Assembly (NCBI RefSeq): GCF_900269665.1
Contig: NZ_LT985361.1
Coordinates: forward strand, 416,965 to 480,964
Origin: Nocardia suismassiliense
GTDB taxonomy: Bacteria; Actinomycetota; Actinomycetes; Mycobacteriales; Mycobacteriaceae
DNA: 64,000 nt
Reading direction: 5' to 3'
Shown piece after piece: positions 1-8,674 of the stretch. The notes under the pieces are model-generated. The model was not told where the DNA came from, did not search any database, and worked only from the letters and a program-made list of their open reading frames with translations. A program made the position numbers and the translations under genes. Numbering within the stretch: the stretch's first letter is position 1; each line of letters opens with the position of its first letter.

Positions 1-102
1 CCCCCGGACCCCCCTTCTCAGGTGTGCCTTCTCGGGTTGTGTGCAGGTTTGTCGCCGAACCCCTCAGGACGGCACGCGGTTACGTGCCGCCGGGGTCAGA
101 GC

Positions 103-1293
103 TCAGTGCGGTACTGCGGCGGCTTCTAGGCGGGCGAGGGTTTCGGGGTTGGGCCAGTGGCGGATTTCGTAGCGGCGGGGGGACATGCCGGGAATTGGTG
201 TCAGGCCGGTGATTTCGGCTGCGGTGGCGAAGGGGACTTCGAAGAGGGTTTGCATTTCTCCGTCCTCCTCGGTGCAGAAGAGGATACGGTCGGCTTCGGG
301 GAGTAGGTATTCGACGTCTTCGCCCCAGACGGTCACGGTGTGGGGGCCTTCTTCGGCGGCTACGTAGAGGACCGAGGCTACGAAGGCGGGGTCGAGGTCG
401 GCGTGGTGGGGGTAGGCGAGGTCGCGTTCCATCGCGGTTTTCAGGGCCTCGGTTTGGGCGTCGTATTCGGTGATGGCCAAACCGCATCGGGCGCGCAGGG
501 CTAGGGCGTGGTGGCGGTGGTCGGGTGCCTGGTCGAGGGGGATTACGGTGCCGTTGTCGTCGACCGTGTATCCCTGGGGGGAGATGGGGCGGACGGCGGC
601 GCGGTACTGCTGCTCGACGTGCTCGAACAGGGCGGTGAGGTCGCCTTCGTCGGGGGCGATGAGCAAGGTGTCGACGTCGGGCATGAAGGCGATGGGGCGG
701 TGGGTGCCGTCGCCGGAGCCGGCGAGCCAGCCGGGGATCAGCGGCCAGGAGGTGCAGTAGCCGTCGCCGTTGTCGGCGAAATGCAGCAGGCCCGCTTCCT
801 TGATGCCGTGGGAACCGACCAGGGCCGTGAGGTTTTCGCGCGCTGCGGCGAAGAGCTCATCGGCGGCGATTCCCCAGCGCTCGAGCGTCGCTCCGGAGAC
901 GATCGCGCGGGAGTGCGGCTTGTCGATCGCGACCAGTTCGTCGAGGAATGGGAACGCGGGGCGGGAGATCGGCAGCGTCTCCTTGGTCGGGGTGTTGAGC
1001 CCGAAGCCGTTGGGGCGCAGGATCGGTCGCAGCAGGGCACGGCACTCGAGCCAGGTGTCCGGTCCGTCGGCGTCTCGGACGCCCGCGATGTAGCGGGCTA
1101 TCCTGGCGTCTCGATCGTCGGCAGGGAGGTGGGCGGCTTCCCGAAAGACATTGCCCAGGTACAGCTCCAGGTCGCCGACGGTGATCGTGAACTCGTCCGG
1201 ATCGTACTTCGCGTCGTGCTCGCCGGCCTCGGTCAGTTGCTGCAGGACGAGCGCCGCGAACTGATCGGCGTCGACCCCGAATTTCTCCTCCAC
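103..1293 (-). CDS. DUF1444-like protein of unknown function
   Basis: A 396-residue soluble protein with no signal peptide or membrane segment. The middle and C-terminal parts resemble DUF1444 (YtpQ-type) proteins in pattern: a 'LRPILRP' stretch, then a 'FLDELVAIDKP' region, a 'YCTSWPLIPGWL' block and 'FMPDVDTLLIAPDE'. That similarity is from memory and is weak. The function is unknown. The ATG at 1293 begins an acidic N-terminus (MEEKFGVDADQF). The next gene on the same strand starts upstream at 2044 and ends at 1334, a 40-bp gap, so the two may be co-transcribed. Codon use is normal for the window. Confidence 0.72.
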   Translation of the reverse strand: MEEKFGVDADQFAALVLQQLTEAGEHDAKYDPDEFTITVGDLELYLGNVFREAAHLPADDRDARIARYIAGVRDADGPDTWLECRALLRPILRPNGFGLNTPTKETLPISRPAFPFLDELVAIDKPHSRAIVSGATLERWGIAADELFAAARENLTALVGSHGIKEAGLLHFADNGDGYCTSWPLIPGWLAGSGDGTHRPIAFMPDVDTLLIAPDEGDLTALFEHVEQQYRAAVRPISPQGYTVDDNGTVIPLDQAPDHRHHALALRARCGLAITEYDAQTEALKTAMERDLAYPHHADLDPAFVASVLYVAAEEGPHTVTVWGEDVEYLLPEADRILFCTEEDGEMQTLFEVPFATAAEITGLTPIPGMSPRRYEIRHWPNPETLARLEAAAVPH

Positions 1294-1333
1294 GCGGCAA
1301 CCGTAACCGGACCGACCGACGAGTGCACAGGAG

Positions 1334-2044
1334 TCAGCGGCCCGACAGCGGTCCGTGCCGGTCGAGGTGCAGGTAGGTGTAGCCGGTGACGATCAGGCAG
1401 ACCACGGTCGCGGTGATGAGCATCGCCCAGCCGGCGACGAGCATGCTCAACAGACCACCGAGCAGGGCGCCGAGTGCGAAGCTCAGATAGAGCAGGAAGT
1501 AGCCGAGCCAGTCGGCGTAGTCGCCGCCGCTCATATGGCGTTCGATGCCCTGGGCCAGCTTGACCAAGGTGCCGGTGACATAACTCAGCGGCACCGACAC
1601 CTCGCCGTCCTTCACGAACGAGGTGTTCAGCGCGCCGACGCCGAACGCGACGAACAGGATCGGCACGAAGTCGATGTCGGCGGTCTCCGGGTTCTGGAAC
1701 CGGACGATGTCGATGATCGACGCGGTGGCCAAGCTGAAGGTGGTCAGCAGGGTCGGTCCGTGCGGATGCCCGGACCAATAGTGTCTGCGGCACCAGGAGG
1801 CGACCACGACGCCACCGACGAACGACGCGAGCAGTCCCGCTGCCGCGGCTGCCGTGTCTTTCTGATCGTTGAAGTGGCCGAGGATGGCACGTTCGGTATT
1901 GCCGGTCATGAACGTGACGAAGTAGCCAGCGGTGTGCATGAACGCCGCCGCGCCGATCAGTCCGGCCAGTGCGGCCAGCACCCAAGACAGTCGCGCCTCG
2001 TTGTCGAAAAGCGCCCGCTTGCGAGCTTCGTCCGGTTTCCGCAC
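1334..2044 (-). CDS. YoaK/DUF1275 family membrane protein
   Basis: A 236-residue integral membrane protein with about six hydrophobic segments. Typical DUF1275 features are visible: an N-terminal 'AALAGLIGAAAFMHTAGYFVTFMTGNTE' helix pair holding the conserved T-G-N (residues 46-48 approximately), and a middle 'YVTGTLVKLAQGIE' segment matching the family's second T-G-T/N motif. The family is widespread and probably transports a small solute, but no substrate is established. The upstream bases contain a GGAGC-like ribosome site about 8 nt before the ATG. It may form a short transcript with the DUF1444-like gene downstream. Confidence 0.85.
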   Translation of the reverse strand: MRKPDEARKRALFDNEARLSWVLAALAGLIGAAAFMHTAGYFVTFMTGNTERAILGHFNDQKDTAAAAAGLLASFVGGVVVASWCRRHYWSGHPHGPTLLTTFSLATASIIDIVRFQNPETADIDFVPILFVAFGVGALNTSFVKDGEVSVPLSYVTGTLVKLAQGIERHMSGGDYADWLGYFLLYLSFALGALLGGLLSMLVAGWAMLITATVVCLIVTGYTYLHLDRHGPLSGR

Positions 2045-2371
2045 AGGTCGGGCTCCTTTCGGGCGGATGGTTCTCCTCAGTGTTACCGCTCGCCGGAGGA
2101 ACGCGCATGCGCAGCGCCGTAGGTTGCCGGATGGTCACCAGCGTCGAATCGGGCGTTCGGTCGGTGGTCGGGTCGATCGGGCTGGCCGGTATCTGCGGAG
2201 TAACCGAGTGACTTCAATGTGCCGTCTTCCCTGTTCAAGATTGGTGACGCATGATGCTGTCAGTTACTAGAAGTAACCGAACGGGCCTGCCAGGTACAGC
2301 GGCGAACGGCACGCGCGTACGTCCACAGATAGCCGGTCCGTTGTGATCGGTCGCACGAAAGGAATGGCAGC
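2045..2371. other. Divergent intergenic region with a small inverted repeat
   Basis: This 327-bp gap separates the leftward DUF1275 gene from the rightward PPOX-fold gene. It contains the inverted repeat GTTAC-TAGAA-GTAAC at 2263-2277, about 95 bp before the PPOX start, which could be an operator. A short open frame at 2107-2211 (34 codons) follows a GGAGG at 8 nt, but its composition is unconvincing and I do not call it a gene. Confidence 0.4.
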
Positions 2372-2872
2372 ATGACGAGCAAGGTGACGGCCTTCGCCGA
2401 CATCGAGACCGAGTTCGACACCTTCGTCGGGCAGATCGGCTACGCCACGATGGTGACCGTGGACAAGCAGCATCGGCCGAGGACACGGGTGCTGATCCCG
2501 ATTTGGGAGCATGCGGACGGCACTCCGCTCGGCTGGCTGGCGACTTACAAGACCCCGGTGAAAGCGGCACACATCGCCGCCAATCCACATGTGAACTTCT
2601 CTTACTGGGCACCGGGCAACAATTCGGTGGCGGTGGACGCGACGGCCGAGTGGGCCGACGCGCCCGAGATCAGAGAGCGGGTGTGGCAGCTGTATCGGCA
2701 GACCAGCCCGCCGGGCGCCGGCTACGACCTCGGCCAGTTCTGGCACTCACCGCAGGACCCGAAGCTGCAGATCCTGCGACTGGACCCGTGGCGGATCCAG
2801 GTGATTCGGGGCCGGGATCTGCGCAGCCGGATCTGGCAGGCGCCGCCCGAGGTAGCACGCGCCGCCGGGTGA
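2372..2872 (+). CDS. Pyridoxamine 5'-phosphate oxidase-fold (PPOX) protein
   Basis: A 166-residue cytoplasmic protein with the split-barrel flavin-binding pattern: 'IGYATMVTVDKQHRPRTRVL' (beta strands 1-2), 'GWLATYKTPVKAAHIAANPHVNFSYW' (the usual K..H/L..NP.V.....) and a C-terminal 'RLDPWRIQVIRG'. The family includes pyridoxamine oxidases, general stress protein 26 and F420- or FMN-dependent reductases. The sequence alone does not show which cofactor is used. The ATG follows AAAGGA at about 9 nt. It precedes the acyl-CoA dehydrogenase-like gene by 40 bp on the same strand. Confidence 0.82.
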   Translation: MTSKVTAFADIETEFDTFVGQIGYATMVTVDKQHRPRTRVLIPIWEHADGTPLGWLATYKTPVKAAHIAANPHVNFSYWAPGNNSVAVDATAEWADAPEIRERVWQLYRQTSPPGAGYDLGQFWHSPQDPKLQILRLDPWRIQVIRGRDLRSRIWQAPPEVARAAG

Positions 2873-2912
2873 CCACACCGCTCTCCATCGCACCGCCGGT
2901 TACCGTGCACGG

Positions 2913-3842
2913 GTGGACTCCGTGCTCGATTTTCTGCTGACCGAACCGCTCGCCGCGACGCCGCTCGATGATGCCGGCGCGGCCTGGACGCGACATCGGG
3001 TGGCCGCGAACCGATTCGGCAAGCCGGTCGATGTCGCCATCGCGGGCGGATTCGGCGCCGACCGGCTCGGTTACGCGTTCCTGTCCGGGTATCAGGAGGC
3101 GGTGCGCACGCTGATTCCGGATCTACCCGCTGACGAACTTGTCGCGTTGTGTGCGACCGAGGCGGGCGGCGGGCACCCGGCGGCGATCCGGACGACGCTG
3201 ACCGAAGACCGCGGCGAAGTCCGGCTCAACGGGACCAAAACCTTTGTCACGCTGGGCAAGCTGGCGCAGCGGCTGGTGGTACTGGCCAGCGTGGGAGCGG
3301 CCGAGGATGGCCGGAATCGGTTGCGCGCCACCGTGGTCGACGCCGGTGCGACCGGGGTGCACGTGACGAATCTGCCCGCGACTCCTTTTGCCCCGGAGAT
3401 CCCGCATGCGATGGTCACGCTGACAGATGTTGCGGCAGAGGTGTTACCGGGTGACGGCTACCTGGATTACCTCAAGCCGTTCCGCACGATCGAGGACATT
3501 CATGTGCTGGCCGCGGCGCTCGGCTGGCTGGTGCGGGTGGCGCGCGAAGCGGGCTGGTCGCGTTCCGTGCTGGAGCGACTGCTCACCGCGGTGGCGGCGG
3601 TGCGTGGGCTCGACCTCGATGCGCCGAGTTCGCCGGGCGTGCACATCGCGCTGGGTGGCATATTCGAGTCCGTCGAGCGGTTGCTGGCGGAGCTGGATTC
3701 GCTGTGGGCGTCCGTGGATTCGGTCACCGGACAGCGGTGGGAACGGGATCGTCCGCTGCTCGGGATCGCCGGACGGGTGCGTGATCAGCGTCTGGCTACG
3801 GCCTGGCGATCGGTGCTACCCGGCGAGAATCAGGCCGTCTGA
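2913..3842 (+). CDS. Acyl-CoA dehydrogenase-like protein, short form
   Basis: A 309-residue protein that reads like an acyl-CoA dehydrogenase reduced to its middle and C-terminal parts. 'ALCATEAGGGHPAAIRTTLTED....LNGTKTFVTLG' matches the family's T-E-P-..-G-S-D/..-G-x-K-x-(W/F)-I-T region, where flavin and substrate bind. A helical C-terminal half follows. Ordinary members are about 380-400 residues, so this one is short and I cannot point to the catalytic glutamate with confidence. It may be a divergent or non-catalytic relative. The GTG start at 2913 lies 40 bp after the PPOX gene. Two tandem hairpins follow the stop codon. Confidence 0.75.
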   Translation: MDSVLDFLLTEPLAATPLDDAGAAWTRHRVAANRFGKPVDVAIAGGFGADRLGYAFLSGYQEAVRTLIPDLPADELVALCATEAGGGHPAAIRTTLTEDRGEVRLNGTKTFVTLGKLAQRLVVLASVGAAEDGRNRLRATVVDAGATGVHVTNLPATPFAPEIPHAMVTLTDVAAEVLPGDGYLDYLKPFRTIEDIHVLAAALGWLVRVAREAGWSRSVLERLLTAVAAVRGLDLDAPSSPGVHIALGGIFESVERLLAELDSLWASVDSVTGQRWERDRPLLGIAGRVRDQRLATAWRSVLPGENQAV

Positions 3843-3861
3843 CCTGGTCCGGAAATGGGGA

Positions 3862-3930
3862 GCGGGCCTCGGCGAAGGGGGGGAGTTAGCCGAGGCCCGC
3901 GTAAGGTCGGCCCGGGGGGGAGGGGCCGAC
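3862..3930. terminator. Two tandem inverted repeats, probable terminators
   Basis: The first hairpin has perfect 12-bp arms at 3862-3873 and 3889-3900 with a 15-nt loop. The second has 8-bp arms at 3906-3913 and 3923-3930. Both loops are purine-rich G tracts. No T run follows either arm, so the pair would be a non-canonical actinobacterial-type terminator or an RNA stability element. It lies 20 bp after the acyl-CoA dehydrogenase-like stop codon. Confidence 0.55.
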
Positions 3931-4879
3931 TTGAATGATCCTACGCGATGATTCCCGATTGTGTGCGCGTGGGGAGTGCCACTTTTTGAAGATTTTTTGG
4001 GTCCGCTTACTTTCTGCTAGTTCGTGACCGTTTCGGGTAGGTGGGGCCCTCCGGGGGACCACTGTTCGGCGGTGGCCTGGTGTTTGCCAAAACCACTGTT
4101 GCGCAGGTCGATACCCGCTCCTTACGCGCTGCGGTCCGGGCCTGTTACGACCGGAGAAAACAAGCCGACCGGTCGCTGTGTGGGGAGAATCGCTGTCCCG
4201 CGCGGACGATTCGACCGCGGTGGGCGAGCGATGCCGATGCGTGCCGGTAGTCGTCGGCCGGAATCTGTCGTACCCCGGTGCGAACATCTGTTCGTGTTCA
4301 GCGGGTTCCGGTCGATCGTATGGTCCGAGCGAGCAAGGGGCCCGGGCGCTTTCGCGTGGGCGCAGCCCGGTGCACGAGTACCGCGCGACGACGATTCGGG
4401 TAGTGCGCTACGCACGACTCGGTGGTCCGCACGCGGGAGTATCGAACCGGTCGCACTTCGATCCGGCACCCCCGAGCACCGCCTGGATCGAGGTGCGGCC
4501 TTCGTTTGTGGGAGGCGCGTCCGGGTCCGATTCGGGGTGGGCAATCCACCATTAACTCTGTACGTTGTAGAGAGAAAGATTCGCCGCGCGCCCAACAGAA
4601 GGATCGAGCGATTGCGCATCACATCGCACACCGTGCCCTCGCCCTCGGCTCGCCCTGAGGGCAACATCGGGCAATCTCGGCAACGGGGGATGCCCGGTGG
4701 TGGCGGGCCTGCACATTTTCAAGATCGCAAACCGGCGCAAATCGGATGAAATTGTCGGTGGGTGGCGCAATACTGACTCGGGTATCGGCCATTTCCCCCG
4801 GCCCAGCGAATTCGGTCGGCACCAGATCACTGGCGTCGTGCAAATACATCCCACGAAAACTCACGAACTCAGGAGAATC
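3931..4879. other. Long intergenic region with no supported gene
   Basis: About 950 bp lie between the tandem hairpins and the DrrA-type gene. Open frames exist on both strands, but they have scrambled composition (Arg, Ser and Pro rich) with no recognisable motif. The bases just before the ABC gene (4730-4879) are less GC-rich and presumably hold its promoter. I see no tRNA, riboswitch or repeat here. The length is unusual for a window this densely coding. Confidence 0.45.
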
Positions 4880-5887
4880 ATGCCCGACGCAATAGTCGCC
4901 GAGGGTCTGGTCAAACGATATGGCGATCTGGTCGCCCTCGATGGACTCGACCTCTCGGTCCCGGCGGGGACCGTCACCGCGCTACTCGGACCCAACGGCG
5001 CAGGTAAGACCACCACGGTCCGGGTGCTCACCACCCTGCTCGTGCCGGACGCCGGCCGGGCGACCGTCGCGGGCATCGACGTGCTGCGCGAGCCACGAAC
5101 CCTGCGCTCCCGCATCGGCGCGTCTGGCCAATACGCCGCGGTGGACGAATATCTCACCGGCTTCGAGAATTTGGAAATGGTGGGGCGGCTGTATCACATG
5201 GGGGTGCAGCGCAGTAAGGAGCGCGCACGCGAACTGCTCGACCGATTCCGGCTCAGCGACGCCGCTGACCGGCCGGTGAAAACGTACTCCGGCGGTATGC
5301 GCAGGCGACTCGATCTGGCGGGTGCGCTGGTGGCGAACCCGCCCGTGCTGTTTCTCGACGAGCCGACCACCGGCCTGGATCCACGCGCCAGGCTGGCGCT
5401 GTGGGACGTCATCGAGGAGTTGGTGGCGGGCGGTACCACGCTGTTGCTCACCACCCAGTACATGGACGAGGCCGACCGGCTGGCCGACGCCATCGCGGTG
5501 ATCGACCACGGCAAGGTCATCGCCCGCGGCACCGCCGACGAGCTCAAGACCCTGGTGGGCGGGGACCGGATCGAGCTCACCGTGGACCACGCCGACAACC
5601 TCGGTACCGCGATGCAGGCGCTGAAAGGCCTGGCCGACGGCGAGATTCACGTCGAGCCCGGGCTGCGCCGTCTCACCGTCCCGGTGGCCGACGGATCACA
5701 GGCGCTGGTCTCGGCGATCGGCAAGCTCGCCGAACACGACGTGCGGATCAACGACGTCGGCCTGCGCAGGCCCTCGCTCGACGATGTCTTCCTGACCCTC
5801 ACCGGGCACGAGGCCGAGGAACTGACCAACGACAACGGCCGCGCCACGGCAGAGCGGCAGGCCGCAGTGGAAGGAACGACCCGATGA
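4880..5887 (+). CDS. DrrA-type ABC transporter ATP-binding protein
   Basis: A 335-residue ATPase subunit of a DrrAB-type exporter. Walker A is GPNGAGKT (residues 37-44), the signature is YSGGM (136-140), and Walker B is VLFLDE (156-161). The switch region reads TTQYMDEAD with Gln instead of His, as is usual in the daunorubicin-resistance (DrrA) group. The family-typical C-terminal extension is present ('RRPSLDDVFLTLTGHEAEE'). I chose the ATG at 4880 because AGGAGA lies immediately upstream and the nucleotide-binding domain begins there. The stop overlaps the start of the permease gene by 4 nt (ATGA), so the two are translationally coupled. Likely role: export of a lipid, antibiotic or other hydrophobic compound; the substrate cannot be told. 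Confidence 0.93.
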   Translation: MPDAIVAEGLVKRYGDLVALDGLDLSVPAGTVTALLGPNGAGKTTTVRVLTTLLVPDAGRATVAGIDVLREPRTLRSRIGASGQYAAVDEYLTGFENLEMVGRLYHMGVQRSKERARELLDRFRLSDAADRPVKTYSGGMRRRLDLAGALVANPPVLFLDEPTTGLDPRARLALWDVIEELVAGGTTLLLTTQYMDEADRLADAIAVIDHGKVIARGTADELKTLVGGDRIELTVDHADNLGTAMQALKGLADGEIHVEPGLRRLTVPVADGSQALVSAIGKLAEHDVRINDVGLRRPSLDDVFLTLTGHEAEELTNDNGRATAERQAAVEGTTR

Positions 5888-6726
5888 CCACGGTGGCTCC
5901 GGTGCCCGAGCGACTCTCGCTCGGCGACAAACTGTCGATGGTGGTCAGCGACAGCCTGACCATCGCCAAGCGCGGGGTCATCAAGATCAGGCGCGTGCCC
6001 GACGTGCTGATCTTCTCGACACTCTCGCCGATCATGTTCGTGCTGTTGTTCGCCTACATCTTCGGCTCGGCGATCGAGATCCCCGGCGTGAGCTACCGGG
6101 AGTTCATGATCGGCGGCATCTTCGCGCAGACCGTGGTGTTCGGCGCGTCGTTCACCGGTGCGGCGCTGGCCGAGGACATGCAGAAGGGCATCATCGACCG
6201 ATTCCGTTCGCTGCCGATGGCGCCGTCGGCCGTGCTGATCGGGCGCACGCTCAGCGACGTGGTGATCAACGTGGTCAGCCTGACGGTGATGTCGCTGACC
6301 GGTCTGGCGATCGGCTGGCGGATCCGCGGTTCGTTCCTGGACGCGGTGCTGGCGTTCCTGCTGCTGTTGCTGTTCGCCTACGCGGTGTCCTGGATCATGG
6401 CCTACGTCGGGCTGCTGGTGCGGGCACCGGAGGTCTTCAACAACGCCAGTTTCATCGTGGTGTTCCCGCTGACCTTCATCGGCAACACCTTCGTGCCGAG
6501 CGACAAGCTGCCGACGGTGCTGCGGGTGATCGCCGAGTGGAATCCGGTCTCCGCGCTCACCCAGGCGACGCGCGATCTCTTCGGCAACACCAGTGCGGTG
6601 GCACCGACGCCCACCGCGTGGTCGCTGCGCAATCCCGAGGTGACCACGCTGATCTGGGTGGTGGTGATCATGGCGATCTTCGTACCGCTGGCGGTCCGGC
6701 AGTACAAGAAGACCGTCAGTCGCTGA
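5884..6726 (+). CDS. DrrB-type ABC-2 transporter permease
   Basis: A 280-residue membrane protein with six predicted transmembrane segments and the ABC-2 layout. The N-terminus is 'MVVSDSLTIAKRGVIKIRRVPDVLIF', the first segment covers 'LSPIMFVLLFAYIFG', and a conserved 'EDMQKGIIDRFRSLPMAPSAVLIGRTLSD' loop follows, as in DrrB. 'PLTFIGNTFVPSDKLPTVLRVIAEWNPVSALTQATRDL' near the C-terminus is also typical. It pairs with the preceding ATPase, whose stop codon it overlaps by 4 nt. The gene ends 4 bp before a convergent small gene. Confidence 0.92.
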   Translation: MTTVAPVPERLSLGDKLSMVVSDSLTIAKRGVIKIRRVPDVLIFSTLSPIMFVLLFAYIFGSAIEIPGVSYREFMIGGIFAQTVVFGASFTGAALAEDMQKGIIDRFRSLPMAPSAVLIGRTLSDVVINVVSLTVMSLTGLAIGWRIRGSFLDAVLAFLLLLLFAYAVSWIMAYVGLLVRAPEVFNNASFIVVFPLTFIGNTFVPSDKLPTVLRVIAEWNPVSALTQATRDLFGNTSAVAPTPTAWSLRNPEVTTLIWVVVIMAIFVPLAVRQYKKTVSR

Positions 6727-6730
6727 ACCG

Positions 6731-6961
6731 CTAGCGGCCGTTCTCCGCGCCTGCTCCGGCTACCGGGGCGGGCGCGGAGCCGTTGCGGGAGTAGCCGATG
6801 CGCGGGGGCGCCGGGGCGGGTGCGGGCGGCTGCGGCCGCTTGCTGCGTACCAGCCAGGCCACGCCACCCGCCAGCGCGACGGCCGCCGCGACAATGAGCC
6901 GGTTACGAGTACGTGCGGATACATGTAGGGGCCCCATGGTCATTGGCCCATGCTGGCACAA
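6731..6961 (-). CDS. Small single-pass membrane protein, hypothetical
   Basis: A protein of up to 76 residues with one hydrophobic segment ('RLIVAAAVALAGGVAWLVRS') followed by a Pro/Ala-rich tail. An internal Met (at 6943 or 6937) may be the real start, because the first six residues look unlike a signal anchor. I do not recognise a family. The gene is convergent with the DrrB permease (4-bp gap) and divergent from ppiA. It could be an open frame of no importance, but the basic-hydrophobic-Pro-rich layout is typical of genuine small actinobacterial membrane proteins. Confidence 0.5.
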   Translation of the reverse strand: MCQHGPMTMGPLHVSARTRNRLIVAAAVALAGGVAWLVRSKRPQPPAPAPAPPRIGYSRNGSAPAPVAGAGAENGR

Positions 6962-7186
6962 CCGCGCCGTTCATGCAGTAGCTCCAGCTCAGCGGCTCGC
7001 CCGGGTGTGCCGTAACCACTACCGATCGGTTCAGGTGGCAGGGCGGACGGCGACTCGCCCCGCGGCGCGGGCGACCGCCGTTCGCGTCGCGGGTAACTTC
7101 GCCCGGCGCACCGGAACTCGACCCGACACGGGTGGTACCGGCCGGTGCGCTGCGGTTCCCGAGCGGCGGGACCGTAGCATTGCGGC

Positions 7187-7714
7187 GTGACCTCACCGAA
7201 TCAGACCGCTGTGGCGACGCTCCACACGAATCGCGGCGACATCAAGATCTCGCTCTTCGGTAACCACGCCCCCAAGACGGTCCGCAACTTCATCGGGCTC
7301 GCCGACGGCTCGGCGCCGTACAGCACCGCGAACGCGAGCGGCGGCAGCACCGGCCCATTCTACGACGGCGCCGTGTTCCATCGGGTGATGGACGGGTTCA
7401 TGATTCAGGGCGGCGATCCCACCGGCACCGGACGCGGCGGACCCGGCTACGAGTTCTGCGACGAGTTCCACCCGGAACTGCGTTTCGACCGCGGCTACCT
7501 GCTGGCCATGGCCAACGCCGGACCGGCGACCAACGGGTCGCAGTTCTTCATCACCGTCGGCCCGCAGCCGCACCTCAACCGCAAGCACAGCATCTTCGGT
7601 GAGGTCGTCGACCCGGAGTCGCGCAAGGTCGTCGACGCCATCGCCAAGACGGCGACCGATCGCAACGACCGCCCCCTGGAACCCGTCGAAATCACCAAGA
7701 TCACGATCGAATGA
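7187..7714 (+). CDS. ppiA: Cyclophilin-type peptidyl-prolyl cis-trans isomerase
   Basis: A 175-residue cytosolic cyclophilin that catalyses cis-trans isomerisation of X-Pro peptide bonds. Family hallmarks are present: 'GNHAPKTVRNFIGLADG', 'FYDGAVFHRVMDGFMIQGGDPTGTGRGGPGY' (catalytic Arg in FHRV), and 'AMANAGPATNGSQFFIT', with the substrate-pocket residues. There is no signal peptide. The GTG start has no Shine-Dalgarno sequence. A TAGCAT hexamer at 7175-7180 lies 6 nt upstream, which would make the transcript leaderless. The position next to the PH-domain gene and crgA matches Rv0009 in M. tuberculosis, supporting the symbol and an oriC-proximal location. Confidence 0.95.
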   Translation: MTSPNQTAVATLHTNRGDIKISLFGNHAPKTVRNFIGLADGSAPYSTANASGGSTGPFYDGAVFHRVMDGFMIQGGDPTGTGRGGPGYEFCDEFHPELRFDRGYLLAMANAGPATNGSQFFITVGPQPHLNRKHSIFGEVVDPESRKVVDAIAKTATDRNDRPLEPVEITKITIE

Positions 7715-7718
7715 GCTT

Positions 7719-8585
7719 ATGACCGCCCAGCCGCCTGCGCCGACGTGCGTTCGCCACCCCAATCGTCCGACCGGCCTGGCGTGCACGCGCTGCGGACGGC
7801 CCTCCTGCCCGGAATGCCTGCGCCCCGCGGCGGTGGGCCAGCACTGTGTCGACTGCCTGCGGCAGGGACAGCGTGACGTGGCACCGGTGCGCACCGTCGC
7901 GGGCGCGCCGGTGGCCAGGGCGTCGCTGCCGTACGTGACCTACGTATTGATCGCGATCAACGTGGCGATCTACGCGATCACCGCGGTACAGGCCCAAAGC
8001 CTGATGGCGAACCGGACCTCGGCGCTGTTCATCGACTGGGTGCTGTATCCACCTGCGGTGGCCGGCGGCGAGTGGTGGCGGGTGATCGGCTCCGGTTTCC
8101 TGCACTACGGTCCGATCCATCTGCTGCTCAACATGTTCGCGCTGTATGTGATCGGCCGGGACGGCGAGCTGGTACTCGGACGGCTGCGCTACCTCGCGGT
8201 CTATCTCGTGTCGCTGCTCGGTGGCTCCGCCGCCGTCATGGCGTTCGCGCAGGAGAGCGCGACCGCAGGCGCGTCGGGCGCGGTATACGGCCTGTTCGGG
8301 GCGATCACCGTCATCCTGATCCGGCTGCGGCAGAACGCGAATCAGATGCTGATCCTGATCGGCATCAACGTCTTCATCAGCTTCTCCCTGCCGGGTATCT
8401 CCCTGTGGGGACACCTCGGCGGGCTGGCCGCGGGCACGCTCGCCACGCTGGGCATTCTGTTCCTGCCGGGCTGGCTGCGCGTGAAATCGCAAGAGAGCGC
8501 ACGCCTCATCGGCTGGATCGCCGTCGCGGTTCTCGCACTGGTGTCGTTCGGGGTGATCGGCGCCACCGCTATGTCGCTGGCCTGA
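7719..8585 (+). CDS. Rhomboid family intramembrane serine protease with N-terminal zinc-binding motif
   Basis: A 288-residue protein. Residues 10-46 hold a B-box-like set of Cys and His (C10, H13, C22, C25, C30, C33, H42, C43, C46), a likely small zinc-binding domain. Six or seven transmembrane helices follow. The rhomboid catalytic serine is in GASG (S186) and the catalytic histidine in 'LWGHLGG' (H232). The supporting 'HLLLNMFAL' (H134, N138) is also there, so the protease should be active. Substrates are unknown. It starts 4 nt after the ppiA stop, so the two form one unit. A parS-like sequence lies just after the stop codon. Confidence 0.93.
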   Translation: MTAQPPAPTCVRHPNRPTGLACTRCGRPSCPECLRPAAVGQHCVDCLRQGQRDVAPVRTVAGAPVARASLPYVTYVLIAINVAIYAITAVQAQSLMANRTSALFIDWVLYPPAVAGGEWWRVIGSGFLHYGPIHLLLNMFALYVIGRDGELVLGRLRYLAVYLVSLLGGSAAVMAFAQESATAGASGAVYGLFGAITVILIRLRQNANQMLILIGINVFISFSLPGISLWGHLGGLAAGTLATLGILFLPGWLRVKSQESARLIGWIAVAVLALVSFGVIGATAMSLA

Positions 8586-8598
8586 CCCGGCATTCGTG

Positions 8599-8632
8599 GT
8601 GTGGCTTCACGTGAAACACCGGGAAGCCACAC
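8599..8632. repeat. 10-bp inverted repeat enclosing a parS-like sequence
   Basis: Perfect arms lie at 8599-8608 and 8623-8632 with a 14-nt loop, between the convergent rhomboid and PH-domain genes. No T run follows, so it is a weak terminator at best. The loop and left arm contain the CACGTG-centred sequence listed separately. Confidence 0.5.
8603..8618. promoter_or_regulatory. parS-like site (candidate ParB binding site)
   Basis: The 16-mer GGCTTCACGTGAAACA matches the widely conserved bacterial parS sequence TGTTTCACGTGAAACA at 14 of 16 positions, and the 14-bp core GTTTCACGTGAAAC at 13 of 14. It sits in a short convergent intergenic gap within the conserved oriC-proximal gene block, where parS sites are expected. 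ParB binding is inferred, not shown. Confidence 0.6.
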
Positions 8633-8674
8633 AGCACAACGACCGCGTCGCTGCTGCTTGCGGGCAGACGGGGT

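Noticed and set aside
2107..2211. A 34-codon gene with GGAGG upstream
   Set aside because: No homology that I recognise and a composition typical of random GC-rich sequence.
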